A DNA stretch of 64,000 bases from Bacillota bacterium (GTDB taxonomy: Bacteria; Bacillota; UBA4882; UBA8346). The position numbers and the translations under genes were made by a program. The DNA is taken from assembly GCA_023436305.1 (NCBI GenBank), contig JAEZJQ010000050.1:13053-77052 (forward strand), read 5' to 3'. The notes below the pieces were generated by a model. The model saw nothing but the letters and a program-made list of their open reading frames with translations, had not been told where the DNA came from and made no database searches. Position 1 is the stretch's first letter, and each line of letters starts with the position of its first letter. Shown piece by piece: positions 33,146 through 42,026 of this stretch.

Positions 33146-34183
33146 TTATTTCTTGGCCAGATACTTGCGAATATCCACCGCCACGGCGCTGACAATGATT
33201 ACCCCTTTAATGATTAACTGCCAATATGGATCCAACCCGATATAAGTAAATCCATAGTTAATTACTCCAAAAATCAGCACCCCGGCCAGTACTCCCGGAA
33301 TGGTTCCAATACCGCCGGTGGTGGAAACTCCACCAACAACACAAGCGGCGATAGCATCCAACTCATACATATTGCCATAGTTATTGGTAGCACCGCCGGT
33401 TCTTGCCGCTTCCAGAACCCCGGCCAGTCCATATAAAGCTCCGGCAATGGCATACATGGTCAAAATAGTCCGCCCCACATTAATACCCGAGACCTTGGCC
33501 GCGTTAATATTGCCGCCGATAGCGTAAGTGTTTTTTCCAAAACGGGTTTTATTCATTAAGATCCACATAAAGATAGTTACCGCAAGCGCAATAAGCACAA
33601 TATAGGGTATCGAATAATCACCGGAACCAATCGCCCCCGACCCGAGCGTGGTAAAATCGTCGCGAAGTCCACCAATGGGTTGCGAGTTATTGGGCGGTAG
33701 ATTAAAATAAATCGAGTTTATACCAAGGATAATAACCATCGTTCCCAGTGTAGCAATAAACGGAGGCACTCCAAATCTGGAAATAATGAATCCATTGAGC
33801 AGCCCGAAGAGCAGCCCGACCAAAATCGCAATTAAAATCGGTATGAATAGCCAAATTGCTCCCAACCAAGGGACAGTTTCTAATAATTTCGGCAGTCCCG
33901 GAAAAAACAGTCTCAGATAGGTAGGCGCTTGTAACATGGAAGCTGAAATAACCGCTGCAAAGCCTACCATCCGCCCGGAAGAAAGGTCAGCTCCACCGGT
34001 TAAAATGGCAAACATAGCACCGAGGGCAATGATCACCCGCGTTGATGACTGGATCAGAATATCCCTTAGACATCTGGGCTGAAAGAAGGTCGGATCGATA
34101 AAAATGATAACCACAACAAGTAAGACTAAAACAAAATAGATGACATTCTCAGATATAAATTTAATTGTGTTTTTATAATTCAC
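33146..34183 (-). CDS. mglC: Galactose/methylgalactoside ABC transporter permease MglC
   Basis: A 345-residue inner-membrane permease of the RbsC/XylH/MglC group with about eight to ten hydrophobic helices. Family signatures are present: ALGAMFAILTGGADLSSGRMVGFA near residue 55, GLLFGLLNGFIISRFGVPPFIATLG near 135, and the TGGIGTIPGVLAGVLIFGVI segment near 290. It forms the membrane channel for the sugar bound by the upstream MglB and driven by MglA. It is the last gene of a minus-strand operon, 87 bases after mglA, and ends at a terminator shared with the convergent gene. The symbol rests on the MglB-like partner protein. Confidence 0.9.
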   Translation of the reverse strand: MNYKNTIKFISENVIYFVLVLLVVVIIFIDPTFFQPRCLRDILIQSSTRVIIALGAMFAILTGGADLSSGRMVGFAAVISASMLQAPTYLRLFFPGLPKLLETVPWLGAIWLFIPILIAILVGLLFGLLNGFIISRFGVPPFIATLGTMVIILGINSIYFNLPPNNSQPIGGLRDDFTTLGSGAIGSGDYSIPYIVLIALAVTIFMWILMNKTRFGKNTYAIGGNINAAKVSGINVGRTILTMYAIAGALYGLAGVLEAARTGGATNNYGNMYELDAIAACVVGGVSTTGGIGTIPGVLAGVLIFGVINYGFTYIGLDPYWQLIIKGVIIVSAVAVDIRKYLAKK

Positions 34184-34270
34184 CGCTGGAAGCCCTCCTT
34201 CAATTATGCTTTTTACGCATTAAGAACAATGTGAAAACTTAAAAATTAGCCACATATACCGCTTTTTTAA

Positions 34271-35785
34271 TTATGCGATAAATTGAGCGGCCAAACGCAT
34301 AATTTCTTCCTGAGTGGCGCTTTTCCCATCGACAAAACCGGAAAGACGACCTTCACACATTACCATAATCCGATCGGACATCCCAATCAACTCCGGCATT
34401 TCCGAAGAGATCATGATAATACTTTTCCCTTCCTTGGCGAGCCCCGCAATAATCGTATATATTTCATACTTGGCGCCGACGTCGATCCCACGAGTGGGTT
34501 CGTCGAGTAGCAATATTTCCGGTTCGGTCAACAACCACCTTCCAAATAAAACTTTCTGCTGGTTGCCACCGGACAGGTCCTTTATCATTGTTTTCAGCGA
34601 CGGAGTTTTTACCCGAAGCCGTTGAATGCTTTTTTCACCATCCGCTTTGCATTGTTTATCATCAAGCAGGAGAAACCTAATATAACGGGCCAGATTGGCA
34701 ATGATCACATTCTCCAATACCGTAAGGACTGAAAAAATGCCGGATACACGGCGTTCCTCGGTTAACAACGCCATTTTATACTTTTTGGCTTCTTCGGGAG
34801 ACTTGATATTCACTTGTTTCCCGTTTAAGAAAATACTTCCCGACTGAATCGCCCGGATGCCGAAAAGCGCCTCAATGAGTTCGGTCCGTTGAGCCCCGAC
34901 CAATCCACCGATGCCCAAGATTTCACCCTTGTGTAATTCGAACGAAATATTTTTAAACGATTTGGGATGCGGAGAGGTCAGGCCTTCCACCTTCAGCACC
35001 ACTCCCCCGGGAGCATTATCCCGTTCGGGGAACCGGTTGGTTAGATCCCGCCCCACCATTTTGGAAATAATCAAGTCATTGGTCAACTCCGTAGCAGGCC
35101 AGGTACCTACCCGTTTACCATCCCGCATAATGGTCACATCATCGGAAATTCGTAAGATCTCTTCAATTTTATGAGAAATGTAAATTACCGCTACCCCTTG
35201 ACCGCGGAGTCCCCGGATTATTTTAAACAGATGTTCCACTTCGTTTTCGGTCAACGAAGACGTAGGTTCATCCATGATGATTACTTTCGAATTATACGAA
35301 ACCGCCTTGGCGATTTCCATGGATTGCACTTTTGATACAGACAGGTTTCCTACAATGGTCCGTGGATCAATATTCATTTCGAGGCTCTCAAAAAGTTGCC
35401 GCGTATCCCGGTACATTTTTTTATGATCAATGAATGGCAACGGCCCGAAATTCTTCACCGGAAACCGGCCCAGCCAGATATTTTCCATGACACTACGGAA
35501 AGGTACCGGATGCAATTCCTGATGAATCATGGAAATCCCATAATCCAACGCGTTTTTGGAATTATCGATCACTACCCTATGGCCGCCTAGAATGATCTCC
35601 CCGGAATCCTGTTTATAAATCCCGAAAAGACATTTCATCAACGTGGACTTTCCGGCGCCATTCTCACCCATCAAGGCATGTACGGTACCGGGACGTACTT
35701 TCAACGTAACATCATCCAGCGCCTTAACCCCGGGAAATTCTTTGGAAATATGATTCATTTCAAGTAAATAACTATGTTGATCCAT
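34271..35785 (-). CDS. mglA: Galactose/methylgalactoside ABC transporter ATPase MglA
   Basis: A 504-residue duplicated ATPase of the sugar importer class (MglA/RbsA/XylG). Domain 1 (about 1-240) has Walker A GENGAGKST, signature LSVSKVQSMEIAKA and Walker B VIIMDEPTSS. Domain 2 has a degenerate P-loop, GGLVGAQRTEL, as in all family members, with LSGGNQQKVLFGRWL and LLLDEPTRGIDVGA. ATP hydrolysis therefore rests mainly on domain 1. ATG 35785 follows a GGGGGG site by seven bases; an in-frame TTG 18 bases earlier would overlap it. A hairpin lies between mglB and this gene and probably lowers its expression relative to the binding protein. Confidence 0.92.
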   Translation of the reverse strand: MDQHSYLLEMNHISKEFPGVKALDDVTLKVRPGTVHALMGENGAGKSTLMKCLFGIYKQDSGEIILGGHRVVIDNSKNALDYGISMIHQELHPVPFRSVMENIWLGRFPVKNFGPLPFIDHKKMYRDTRQLFESLEMNIDPRTIVGNLSVSKVQSMEIAKAVSYNSKVIIMDEPTSSLTENEVEHLFKIIRGLRGQGVAVIYISHKIEEILRISDDVTIMRDGKRVGTWPATELTNDLIISKMVGRDLTNRFPERDNAPGGVVLKVEGLTSPHPKSFKNISFELHKGEILGIGGLVGAQRTELIEALFGIRAIQSGSIFLNGKQVNIKSPEEAKKYKMALLTEERRVSGIFSVLTVLENVIIANLARYIRFLLLDDKQCKADGEKSIQRLRVKTPSLKTMIKDLSGGNQQKVLFGRWLLTEPEILLLDEPTRGIDVGAKYEIYTIIAGLAKEGKSIIMISSEMPELIGMSDRIMVMCEGRLSGFVDGKSATQEEIMRLAAQFIA

Positions 35786-35911
35786 CGTAACGCCCCCCTG
35801 CAATCAGGTTGATGACAGTATCCATCATTATTCCTATTCTAAACCTGCTGCTTTTTGGACAAATTTTTTATGAAAAAATTCTTTGAAAGAGGTAGAAATA
35901 TTTTGAAAAAC

Positions 35912-35941
35912 GGGGGAGCAAGTCAAGCATGACTGCTCCCC
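35912..35941 (-). terminator. Attenuating hairpin between mglB and mglA
   Basis: On the minus strand GGGGAGCAGTCA pairs with TGACTTGCTCCCC with one mismatch around a short loop and is followed by GTTTTTC. Such hairpins after a binding-protein gene commonly keep its mRNA more abundant than that of the transporter subunits. Confidence 0.7.
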
Positions 35942-35972
35942 GCCAATTTTATAACTTCAAATAACAAACGGA

Positions 35973-36977
35973 TTACTCGGCGTCCTTTATATTGGCCAAG
36001 GTAATCGGTTTATACGGTACCCAGACATATTTCCCATCGGTAATATCATAACCGATATTGGCCTTGGTCGGGGCTTTGCCTTGGGCTAAGACATAAGCAA
36101 GCAACAGGGTCGCTTTACCTTGGTTCCTGGCATCATTGAGCACAGTCCCCAGTAGGGTCTTGTCTTTTAATGCCGCTAAAGCGGGGGCAGTCGCATCGAC
36201 GCCGACTACCGGCATAAATTTACCATCTTTAAAGTATCCGGCGGCTTTTAAGGCTTCGATGGCGCCGAGGGCCATATCGTCATTATTCGCGAGAACCGCT
36301 TCAATGTTATCGCCATTGGCGGCTAAAAATGCAGCCATCTTTTCTTGACCTTTTACACGATCCCACATACCGGTATCTTCAGCTAATTTTTGGACTTTGA
36401 TTCCCGCATCTTCAATGGCTTTAATGGAATATTTGGTCCGCAGTTCGGCATCCTGATGTCCGGGTTCACCTTTTAACATAACATATTGCATCACGCCATC
36501 CTTATTCTTGTCCGCTTCCGGATGAGCCTTCCAGTAATCGACTAAAAGTTTGCCTTCCATTGTGCCTGATTGTTCGGCAATGGCTCCGACGTAATAAACT
36601 TTATTCCATTTGGCGATATCTTCTTTAAACGGTTCGCGATTGAATAACACCAAAGGAATATTGGCCTTCTTGGCTTTGTCAATAATAACGCCGCAAGCGG
36701 CACGATCAACTGGATTAATGGCAAGAGCTTTCACCTTTTTGGTAATGAAAAGGTCAACTTTATCATTACAAGTGGCTTGCGAGTTCTGGGCATCAACGAT
36801 ATCAACCTTAGCGCCTTTTTCTTTGGCGGTGGCCGCAATATTGTTGCGTACTGCCGTCATAAAGGTATCGTCAAACTTGTAAATCACACAACCGATATTA
36901 ATCGGCTGAGCCGCGTTTACAGTCACTCCAACCATTAGTACCGTGAATACGATAACCAATAAAATCGCTTTTTTCAT
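35973..36977 (-). CDS. mglB: Galactose-binding protein MglB
   Basis: A 334-residue substrate-binding protein. Residues 1-22 form a signal peptide (KKAILLVIVFTVLMVGVTVNA). The mature part follows E. coli MglB closely: IGCVIYKFDDTFM, VKALAINPVD, NREPF, YYVGA, LKGEPGHQDAE, DTGMWD, LANNDDMALGAIEALKAAG, and GTVLNDARNQGKAT. The sugar-contacting Asp/Asn/Trp set of the glucose/galactose-binding protein is kept. There is no lipobox Cys, although Gram-positive relatives often have one; this suits an outer-membraned relative or a non-lipidated form. GGAGGG precedes the start. It leads the mglBAC operon, which has a sugar-sensing diguanylate cyclase encoded upstream on the same strand. Confidence 0.93.
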   Translation of the reverse strand: MKKAILLVIVFTVLMVGVTVNAAQPINIGCVIYKFDDTFMTAVRNNIAATAKEKGAKVDIVDAQNSQATCNDKVDLFITKKVKALAINPVDRAACGVIIDKAKKANIPLVLFNREPFKEDIAKWNKVYYVGAIAEQSGTMEGKLLVDYWKAHPEADKNKDGVMQYVMLKGEPGHQDAELRTKYSIKAIEDAGIKVQKLAEDTGMWDRVKGQEKMAAFLAANGDNIEAVLANNDDMALGAIEALKAAGYFKDGKFMPVVGVDATAPALAALKDKTLLGTVLNDARNQGKATLLLAYVLAQGKAPTKANIGYDITDGKYVWVPYKPITLANIKDAE

Positions 36978-37129
36978 TGAATTCCCTCCATAAATTATTT
37001 AGAAAACTCGCTTACCAAGAAATGTAAGGATCCCAGCCACCACCCCTTTCGAAAATTTCCATTAGACCCCCAAAACATCCGATTTGAGCCAATATAACTC
37101 CGGAAGAAAAACAGGGGGATTAAAGGAGG

Positions 37130-37171
37130 TATTGATATATTACGAAAGAAAAACTATTTTATATATCAATA
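37130..37171. other. AT-rich inverted repeat upstream of mglB
   Basis: TATTGATATAT (37130-37140) and ATATATCAATA (37161-37171) are perfect inverted arms about 155 bases upstream of the mglB start. It could be a regulatory site or leader structure. No promoter is clear. Confidence 0.35.
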
Positions 37172-37329
37172 ACTCTATCTATTTTCCTCTTTAACAAAGA
37201 AACAAACCTTCTCTTTTTTAGGTAATTCTATTCAAAATATTTCTGATAAATCTTATCCGAATATTATATCGGCATAAAAAAACATTTCTGAAGTTACAGC
37301 ATTTCATCCCAAGAAGTAAATGATGGAAA

Positions 37330-37540
37330 TATTCACGTTCGCCATCTTCGCCCCCTTCCGGTCCAAGAACCCCCCAAAAATAGGAATCCCTGCATCTGGC
37401 TTACAATGCCATCTCGGTGTGGCTGAAGAAAAACAAATATCAAATCACCGGTCCGGGAATGCTACTTGAAAGGTAATTGGGATGAACCGGACCCGAACCA
37501 ATGGATCACCGAGTTGCAGTTCCTGATGGACCGAAAATAA
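37330..37540 (+). pseudogene. Remnant of a GyrI-like/AraC-type effector-binding domain
   Basis: A decayed frame reads SVWLKKNKYQITGPG, then continues in another frame as YLKGNWDEPDPNQWITELQF and stops at 37540. These match the usual C-terminal pattern of GyrI-like small-molecule-binding domains (SEWLxxxGYE..GP, then an ExxxPI strand). The frame changes near 37460, and FAIFAPF upstream near 37335 may be an earlier strand. No start or helix-turn-helix remains. It occupies part of the 740-base gap between mglB and the diguanylate cyclase. Confidence 0.6.
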
Positions 37541-37715
37541 TGAAGTGGCTATAAATGTCAACCGTTAATTAAAACCAAGGGCTGTCCCGAAACCAGGCAT
37601 ACCCTTAGCTTTAATTATATTCATTGATTTACTCCAAAGAGAACCATACATGGTCTTTCACCCATGTCCTACGACTACCACGATACGCGATACGCCATAT
37701 GCTATACGCGCTCTT

Positions 37716-40037
37716 TCACTCTCGCAACAGTCCGATCCGCCTATGCTTCTTGGCTTTCTTTTGTTCATACAACAGATTATCGGCTTGGGCCAGCAGTTGT
37801 TCAATCTTGGTGTTTTCATCACCGCCGAAAGGCACGGCGCCGATACTGATGGAAATCAGATACGGCTTGCCGGAATGGCGGTTGTATTCGTCAATCAGCC
37901 GGTTTAAACGGGTTTGTAATTCCTGAATGAAGCTTTCCGAAGAGTCCACCGTAAAAATTGTAAACTCATCACCCCCCAGGCGGGCAATGATATCGGCGTT
38001 ACGAAACGCTTTACGAAGCAGCAACCCGGTTTGTATAATGGCAATGTCCCCTTCTTCATGACCGAAAGTATCATTTATCAGTTTTAACCCATCAAGATCG
38101 GCGTAAAAAAGCAGGCCGCTCTTTTTCATTCGGCGCGCCAGATCCAGATTTTGACGGGCAAGGCTCAGAAAACCTCTCCGGTTGTTAAGCCCGGTAAGCT
38201 CATCGGTTTGACTGATACAATTCAAACGTTCATTGTAAATCTCCAGTTCATGAAGGGCGTCACGCAGCCGGTTTTCTATCTGTTTCCGGGCTTTAATCAG
38301 ATAATATAGTTTCAGAGCACAGCTAATCTCCACGAAGATGGATTCATACATATAGCTGTCATCGATTTTAAACTCGCAGAGCATGAGGCCCAGTTGCTCC
38401 TCCATAAAAAATAGCGGGTTCAGCACCATGACATAACGCTCATTTCGAGGCAGCAACTCATTATTCAAGATACGGTTGGTTGGAATGTTCTGGCCTTTAT
38501 GTTTTAATTCCAGTCCTTCTTTATTATAAGCCATTAATAATTCCGCGCCGGGAGGCATGACCCATACTTGATCGCGGTAGTGGCTTATTTCTCTTTCATA
38601 CAAATAAATATAGCAGCTACTTAAGCCCAATTGTTTTAATTCCTGGGAGATGGCATCCAGCGATTCGCCCGTATCATATATTTTGGGGATCATTCCACTC
38701 AATACGCCCCTCAATACACGGACATCATTGTGGTGAATCGCCCACAAACGGGCGTTTCTCCGGATAAAAACCTGCATGACCGATACCCGTAATTCATCAA
38801 AAAAGTCGGCGATTAGAATTAAATTTTTATGGCCACTGGCAAAGCGGAGAATTCTTTTCCGCAGGCGGGTAATCATGTTTTGCAGATATAAAATATCGTC
38901 GTCACCGATATTTTGTTGATTGATGGCGGTCATCATATAATTTAACAATTCCTGGGTATGAAAGGGACCATCCGGATTTTCAAAGACTTTGAATATTTGA
39001 TCGATAAAATTGATGATCACTTTCTTTTTGATCTTTGTTTGGTTCATCTCCCGCATTTCATTGTTCACAAAAACTTCCTGGATCTTGCCGAGATGCCTGA
39101 TGGAGCCTTTTCCTAATTCCAGTACCGGAGCCTTGCTCATATACTGAAACTCCTTGGATAGGCAGCCGCAAGACTCCCGGATGACCATTTCCGTATTCAT
39201 AATAGTAGTTGCGGAAACCCGTTCACCGCGAATCAATGATGAAGCCAGATCTACCGACTTCTTAGCCATTTCGTAAATGGGCTGGCGGATTGTGGTCAAT
39301 GAAGGGCTGGAAATTCTGGCGCCTTCCACATCATCAAACCCGACCACCGCTACATCTTCCGGTATCCGGATATTTCTGCTTTGAAGCGCCGTTAAAGCTG
39401 TTAACGCCATCTCATCATTAGCGGCCACCACAGCGTCAAATTTAACTTTGCGGACATCCAAAAGCGTGTTAACAGCCTCAACCGCCGCATAACAAGTAAA
39501 ATCACCCGGGCAGACCAGATCGGGATCATACGAAATCTTGTTCTCATTTAGGACCTCAAGGTATGCCGCATAACGTTCCTCCGCTTCCATATTTAACACG
39601 GGACCTCTGATAAAAGCGATACGCCGGCAATGATGTTCGCGAATCAAATGGTTTAAAGCGTCGTGAAGACCCTTTTTATTGTTTACCAGAATATTTACCG
39701 CTTCCGGAAGTGGAATGGTGATACTAACAATGGGCATGGGCAAATAGCGGCGATAAAATTGTTCATATTCCTCTCTGGTGAAATAATTGCAGTACTGTCC
39801 GGAGGGAAGAATCAGGGCGTCCACATTATCGATGCTCACCAGATCATAAATCACATTGCATTGGTATTGATAAAAATAAGGGATTTTCGGTGTTTTGCCC
39901 GGAAATACCAGCAAATTTACGTCATTATCCATGGCGCCGTCAAAAATGCCACGATTAAATAAACCGGCGTAGTCTCCTTCTAATTCAGCGATAAAAAATG
40001 CAACCGTGGGCCTTTTATTGGAGGTATTTTTGGGCAC
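37716..40037 (-). CDS. LacI-type ligand-sensor fused to diguanylate cyclase
   Basis: A 773-residue protein from GTG 40037 (AAGGAGGGG just upstream; a longer ATG frame would span that site). Residues about 10-300 form a LacI/PBP1-type ligand domain without the helix-turn-helix (PTVAFFIAELEGDYAGLFNRG, VVAANDEMALTAL, VAVVGFDDVE, LTTIRQPIYEMA). The middle 300-590 is helical with a GAF-like segment (SSCYIYLYE). A GGDEF domain ends the protein: DELTGLNNRRGF, ADLDGLKLINDTFGHEEGD, catalytic GGDEF near 688, and an inhibitory RNAD (RxxD) five residues before it. It has no membrane helix, so it should make cyclic di-GMP in response to a cytosolic ligand, perhaps the sugar imported by mglBAC downstream. 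Confidence 0.9.
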   Translation of the reverse strand: MPKNTSNKRPTVAFFIAELEGDYAGLFNRGIFDGAMDNDVNLLVFPGKTPKIPYFYQYQCNVIYDLVSIDNVDALILPSGQYCNYFTREEYEQFYRRYLPMPIVSITIPLPEAVNILVNNKKGLHDALNHLIREHHCRRIAFIRGPVLNMEAEERYAAYLEVLNENKISYDPDLVCPGDFTCYAAVEAVNTLLDVRKVKFDAVVAANDEMALTALTALQSRNIRIPEDVAVVGFDDVEGARISSPSLTTIRQPIYEMAKKSVDLASSLIRGERVSATTIMNTEMVIRESCGCLSKEFQYMSKAPVLELGKGSIRHLGKIQEVFVNNEMREMNQTKIKKKVIINFIDQIFKVFENPDGPFHTQELLNYMMTAINQQNIGDDDILYLQNMITRLRKRILRFASGHKNLILIADFFDELRVSVMQVFIRRNARLWAIHHNDVRVLRGVLSGMIPKIYDTGESLDAISQELKQLGLSSCYIYLYEREISHYRDQVWVMPPGAELLMAYNKEGLELKHKGQNIPTNRILNNELLPRNERYVMVLNPLFFMEEQLGLMLCEFKIDDSYMYESIFVEISCALKLYYLIKARKQIENRLRDALHELEIYNERLNCISQTDELTGLNNRRGFLSLARQNLDLARRMKKSGLLFYADLDGLKLINDTFGHEEGDIAIIQTGLLLRKAFRNADIIARLGGDEFTIFTVDSSESFIQELQTRLNRLIDEYNRHSGKPYLISISIGAVPFGGDENTKIEQLLAQADNLLYEQKKAKKHRRIGLLRE

Positions 40038-40105
40038 GACAGCCCCTCCTTGAGCGATGAATGGAAAAGGCATATTCTTTCCAAAATTTGCCCGAACTTT
40101 AACCT

Positions 40106-40234
40106 GAATCCGGCAAGCAATTTAAGAATCACGCCATATAAGAACTCTACAACTAAACTATCAAGTTTAGTGAATCTACTCGATTAGGCCAGTTTTTCTG
40201 CGCCTTATCAGAAAATTAAAAGCACTTGCCGAAT
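40106..40234. repeat. Dispersed repeat R2, copy B (longer interior)
   Basis: GAATCCGGCAAGC (40106-40118) and CACTTGCCGAAT (40223-40234) match the ends of copies A and C, with a longer interior of about 100 bases. It lies just upstream of the diguanylate cyclase gene. Confidence 0.55.
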
Positions 40235-40327
40235 AAAAATTTAAGTCATATATATAATCGGTTTTTTGAAGATGAAAATATAGTGTCTTTTGTGGTTTTT
40301 TACAACGAATAAAGCGTCAATTCATAA

Positions 40328-40468
40328 CTATTCTAAAGATTTTACAATAACTTTTAAAGAATTATATATATCCCTTTTCCAACATTTTTTATCCAAACAA
40401 CGTTCCAACCGCAGTAAACCCCAAAGAACAGCGGCTAACCCGGCAAACACGATGATTTGGGCAATCAT
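40328..40468 (-). CDS. Possible small membrane protein (46 aa)
   Basis: The frame ATG 40468 to TAG 40328 encodes MIAQIIVFAGLAAVLWGLLR followed by LERCLDKKCWKR and a basic tail, i.e. one hydrophobic helix and a Cys-containing basic tail. An overlapping frame from TTG 40571 encodes another hydrophobic segment (MIWGIITVLNLLWIFFGAVA) that runs into it in a different phase, so the two may be one frameshifted gene. The ribosome-binding site for 40468 is poor. The rest of the gap 40038-40712 holds repeat copy B and a terminator. Confidence 0.35.
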   Translation of the reverse strand: MIAQIIVFAGLAAVLWGLLRLERCLDKKCWKRDIYNSLKVIVKSLE

Positions 40469-40639
40469 GGATTGAAAGCAAAGCCATTCCAGCAAATCCA
40501 ATCAGCACAGCCGCAACTGCTCCAAAAAAGATCCACAGCAGATTAAGGACGGTGATTATTCCCCATATCAAAAAAATACCCTTTCTAAATTAGAAAGGTC
40601 TCGATGCCGGTCCTGATGATATAAGGTTTTCGTCAACTT

Positions 40640-40696
40640 AAAAACTAGCCCAGGCCTGTAAAATATCACTAAGAAACCCGGCCTGGGCTAGTTTTT
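40640..40696. terminator. Strong bidirectional terminator
   Basis: AAAAACTAGCCCAGGCC (40640-40656) pairs perfectly with GGCCTGGGCTAGTTTTT (40680-40696) around 23 bases, with A-run and T-run at either side. It closes the ABC operon that ends at 40713 on the minus strand. Confidence 0.9.
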
Positions 40697-40712
40697 ATTC
40701 ACACTTGATTGA

Positions 40713-42026
40713 TTAGTTCGATTTTATATTTTCCATAATCTTTTGATTGAGGTTATCAATGTCACTCTTGTTTATTTTATAAACATATTGTCGTTCACTG
40801 CTGGTGATATAATATCCGGATCCGGGAGCGGCATAAATCGATAATACTAGATCTTGAGCATCTTTAGCGTTAAAAGAGCATGTATACCGGTAAATGGGCT
40901 GCAACGCCTTGATGCTTTCAGCGGTGGCCGGCCGGCCCGGTTTTGAATCATTAAATCCAGTTACATTTAATTGACTCAATGATACCCATATGGCGGTTAA
41001 ACTATCCCCTTTTAATTCCTGTTCCGGCTTCCCCTCTCGTTGATACTTCACCGACCGGACTTGATCTCTGCCATAAATAACCAATCGTTTATCCAGTTGG
41101 GTTCCCGGATCAAACTGCCAGTCCAGGGTGGCGAAACTGCCAAGCATAAATACGGATGTGGGACGCAAACTGCTGGTGAGATAATAATTATCCTCAACTT
41201 TATTGGCCTTTATCACAATCGTATTTCCGTCGTTTAAAATTAGATTCAGCCGGTATTCCGGATTATCCAGCCCGTATGCTTTCAAATCTGCGGCATTATC
41301 GATGATTTCATCGGAATTCAGTACATTGAGGGAATTAATTACCTGAGTTACCTGCGCCGGGGTCATCCGTTCCCGGAAAGGGGCCTCCAAAGTCCATGAA
41401 CCGTTTTCATTGGCCAGTAAATAACCCGGCATATTCCGGTTGTGAAATTCCACTTGTCGTACACTCTTACTGTCTATCTCCAGAACCTTTTTCTCCCGGA
41501 CATTATTCATATCATAATTCAAGTTGGTTCTGATCGAGGAATTAATCACCATCACCTCAGGTTTATCGGTGAATTTGGCATAATATGACCCCTGAAAAGC
41601 AGTTTCGGCGCTGATTAACAGTGTTACACTCCGATACTTCTTATATCCGATTTTCACAGTCAAGGCCGGTTTGTCCAAACCGTATTCCGCTAAATTATTG
41701 ACACCGGCAATTGTGCTCTCGGCTTCAAATTTTTCAAAGACCTTGACCATGTTGGTGACGGTGGTGACGTTGACAATATCTTGAAAAGGTTTGTCCAATT
41801 TCCATGCGCCCGGACCGGTACGGCGCACGGTGTATTGTTGCTTAAGGCCTTGATCATCGATTTTGGTAACCTCGATGGTTTCCACCGAAAGTTCCGGGAT
41901 TTGGAGCATCAGTTTTTTATTGACCGCATTTTCCTGGGTTGAAAGCAGCCACCAAAGAGCGCCACCCATAGACAGTAAGACCAAGCCCAGGATGATTGTA
42001 TTTTGTAAGCTGCTCTTTTTTTTCAT
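40713..42026 (-). CDS. DUF4340 domain protein, ABC exporter accessory
   Basis: A 437-residue protein starting at ATG 42026, with AGGAGG upstream and a start that overlaps the previous stop (ATGA). One N-terminal membrane helix (NTIILGLVLLSMGGALWWLL) anchors an extracytoplasmic region with repeated DUF4340-type beta units: GAWKLDKPFQD, FEAESTIAGVNNLAEYGLD, and later GSWTLEAPFRERMTPAQVTQVI and LKAYGLDNPEYRL. The paired LxxYGLDxP motifs mark the family. Such proteins are found next to GldG-like subunits. The substrate is unknown. It lies last in a four-gene operon with the ATPase, permease and GldG-like subunit. Confidence 0.82.
   Translation of the reverse strand: MKKKSSLQNTIILGLVLLSMGGALWWLLSTQENAVNKKLMLQIPELSVETIEVTKIDDQGLKQQYTVRRTGPGAWKLDKPFQDIVNVTTVTNMVKVFEKFEAESTIAGVNNLAEYGLDKPALTVKIGYKKYRSVTLLISAETAFQGSYYAKFTDKPEVMVINSSIRTNLNYDMNNVREKKVLEIDSKSVRQVEFHNRNMPGYLLANENGSWTLEAPFRERMTPAQVTQVINSLNVLNSDEIIDNAADLKAYGLDNPEYRLNLILNDGNTIVIKANKVEDNYYLTSSLRPTSVFMLGSFATLDWQFDPGTQLDKRLVIYGRDQVRSVKYQREGKPEQELKGDSLTAIWVSLSQLNVTGFNDSKPGRPATAESIKALQPIYRYTCSFNAKDAQDLVLSIYAAPGSGYYITSSERQYVYKINKSDIDNLNQKIMENIKSN

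Noticed and set aside
37624..37926. Plus-strand frames over the end of the diguanylate cyclase gene
   Set aside because: They are antisense shadows of the GGDEF domain with no family features.
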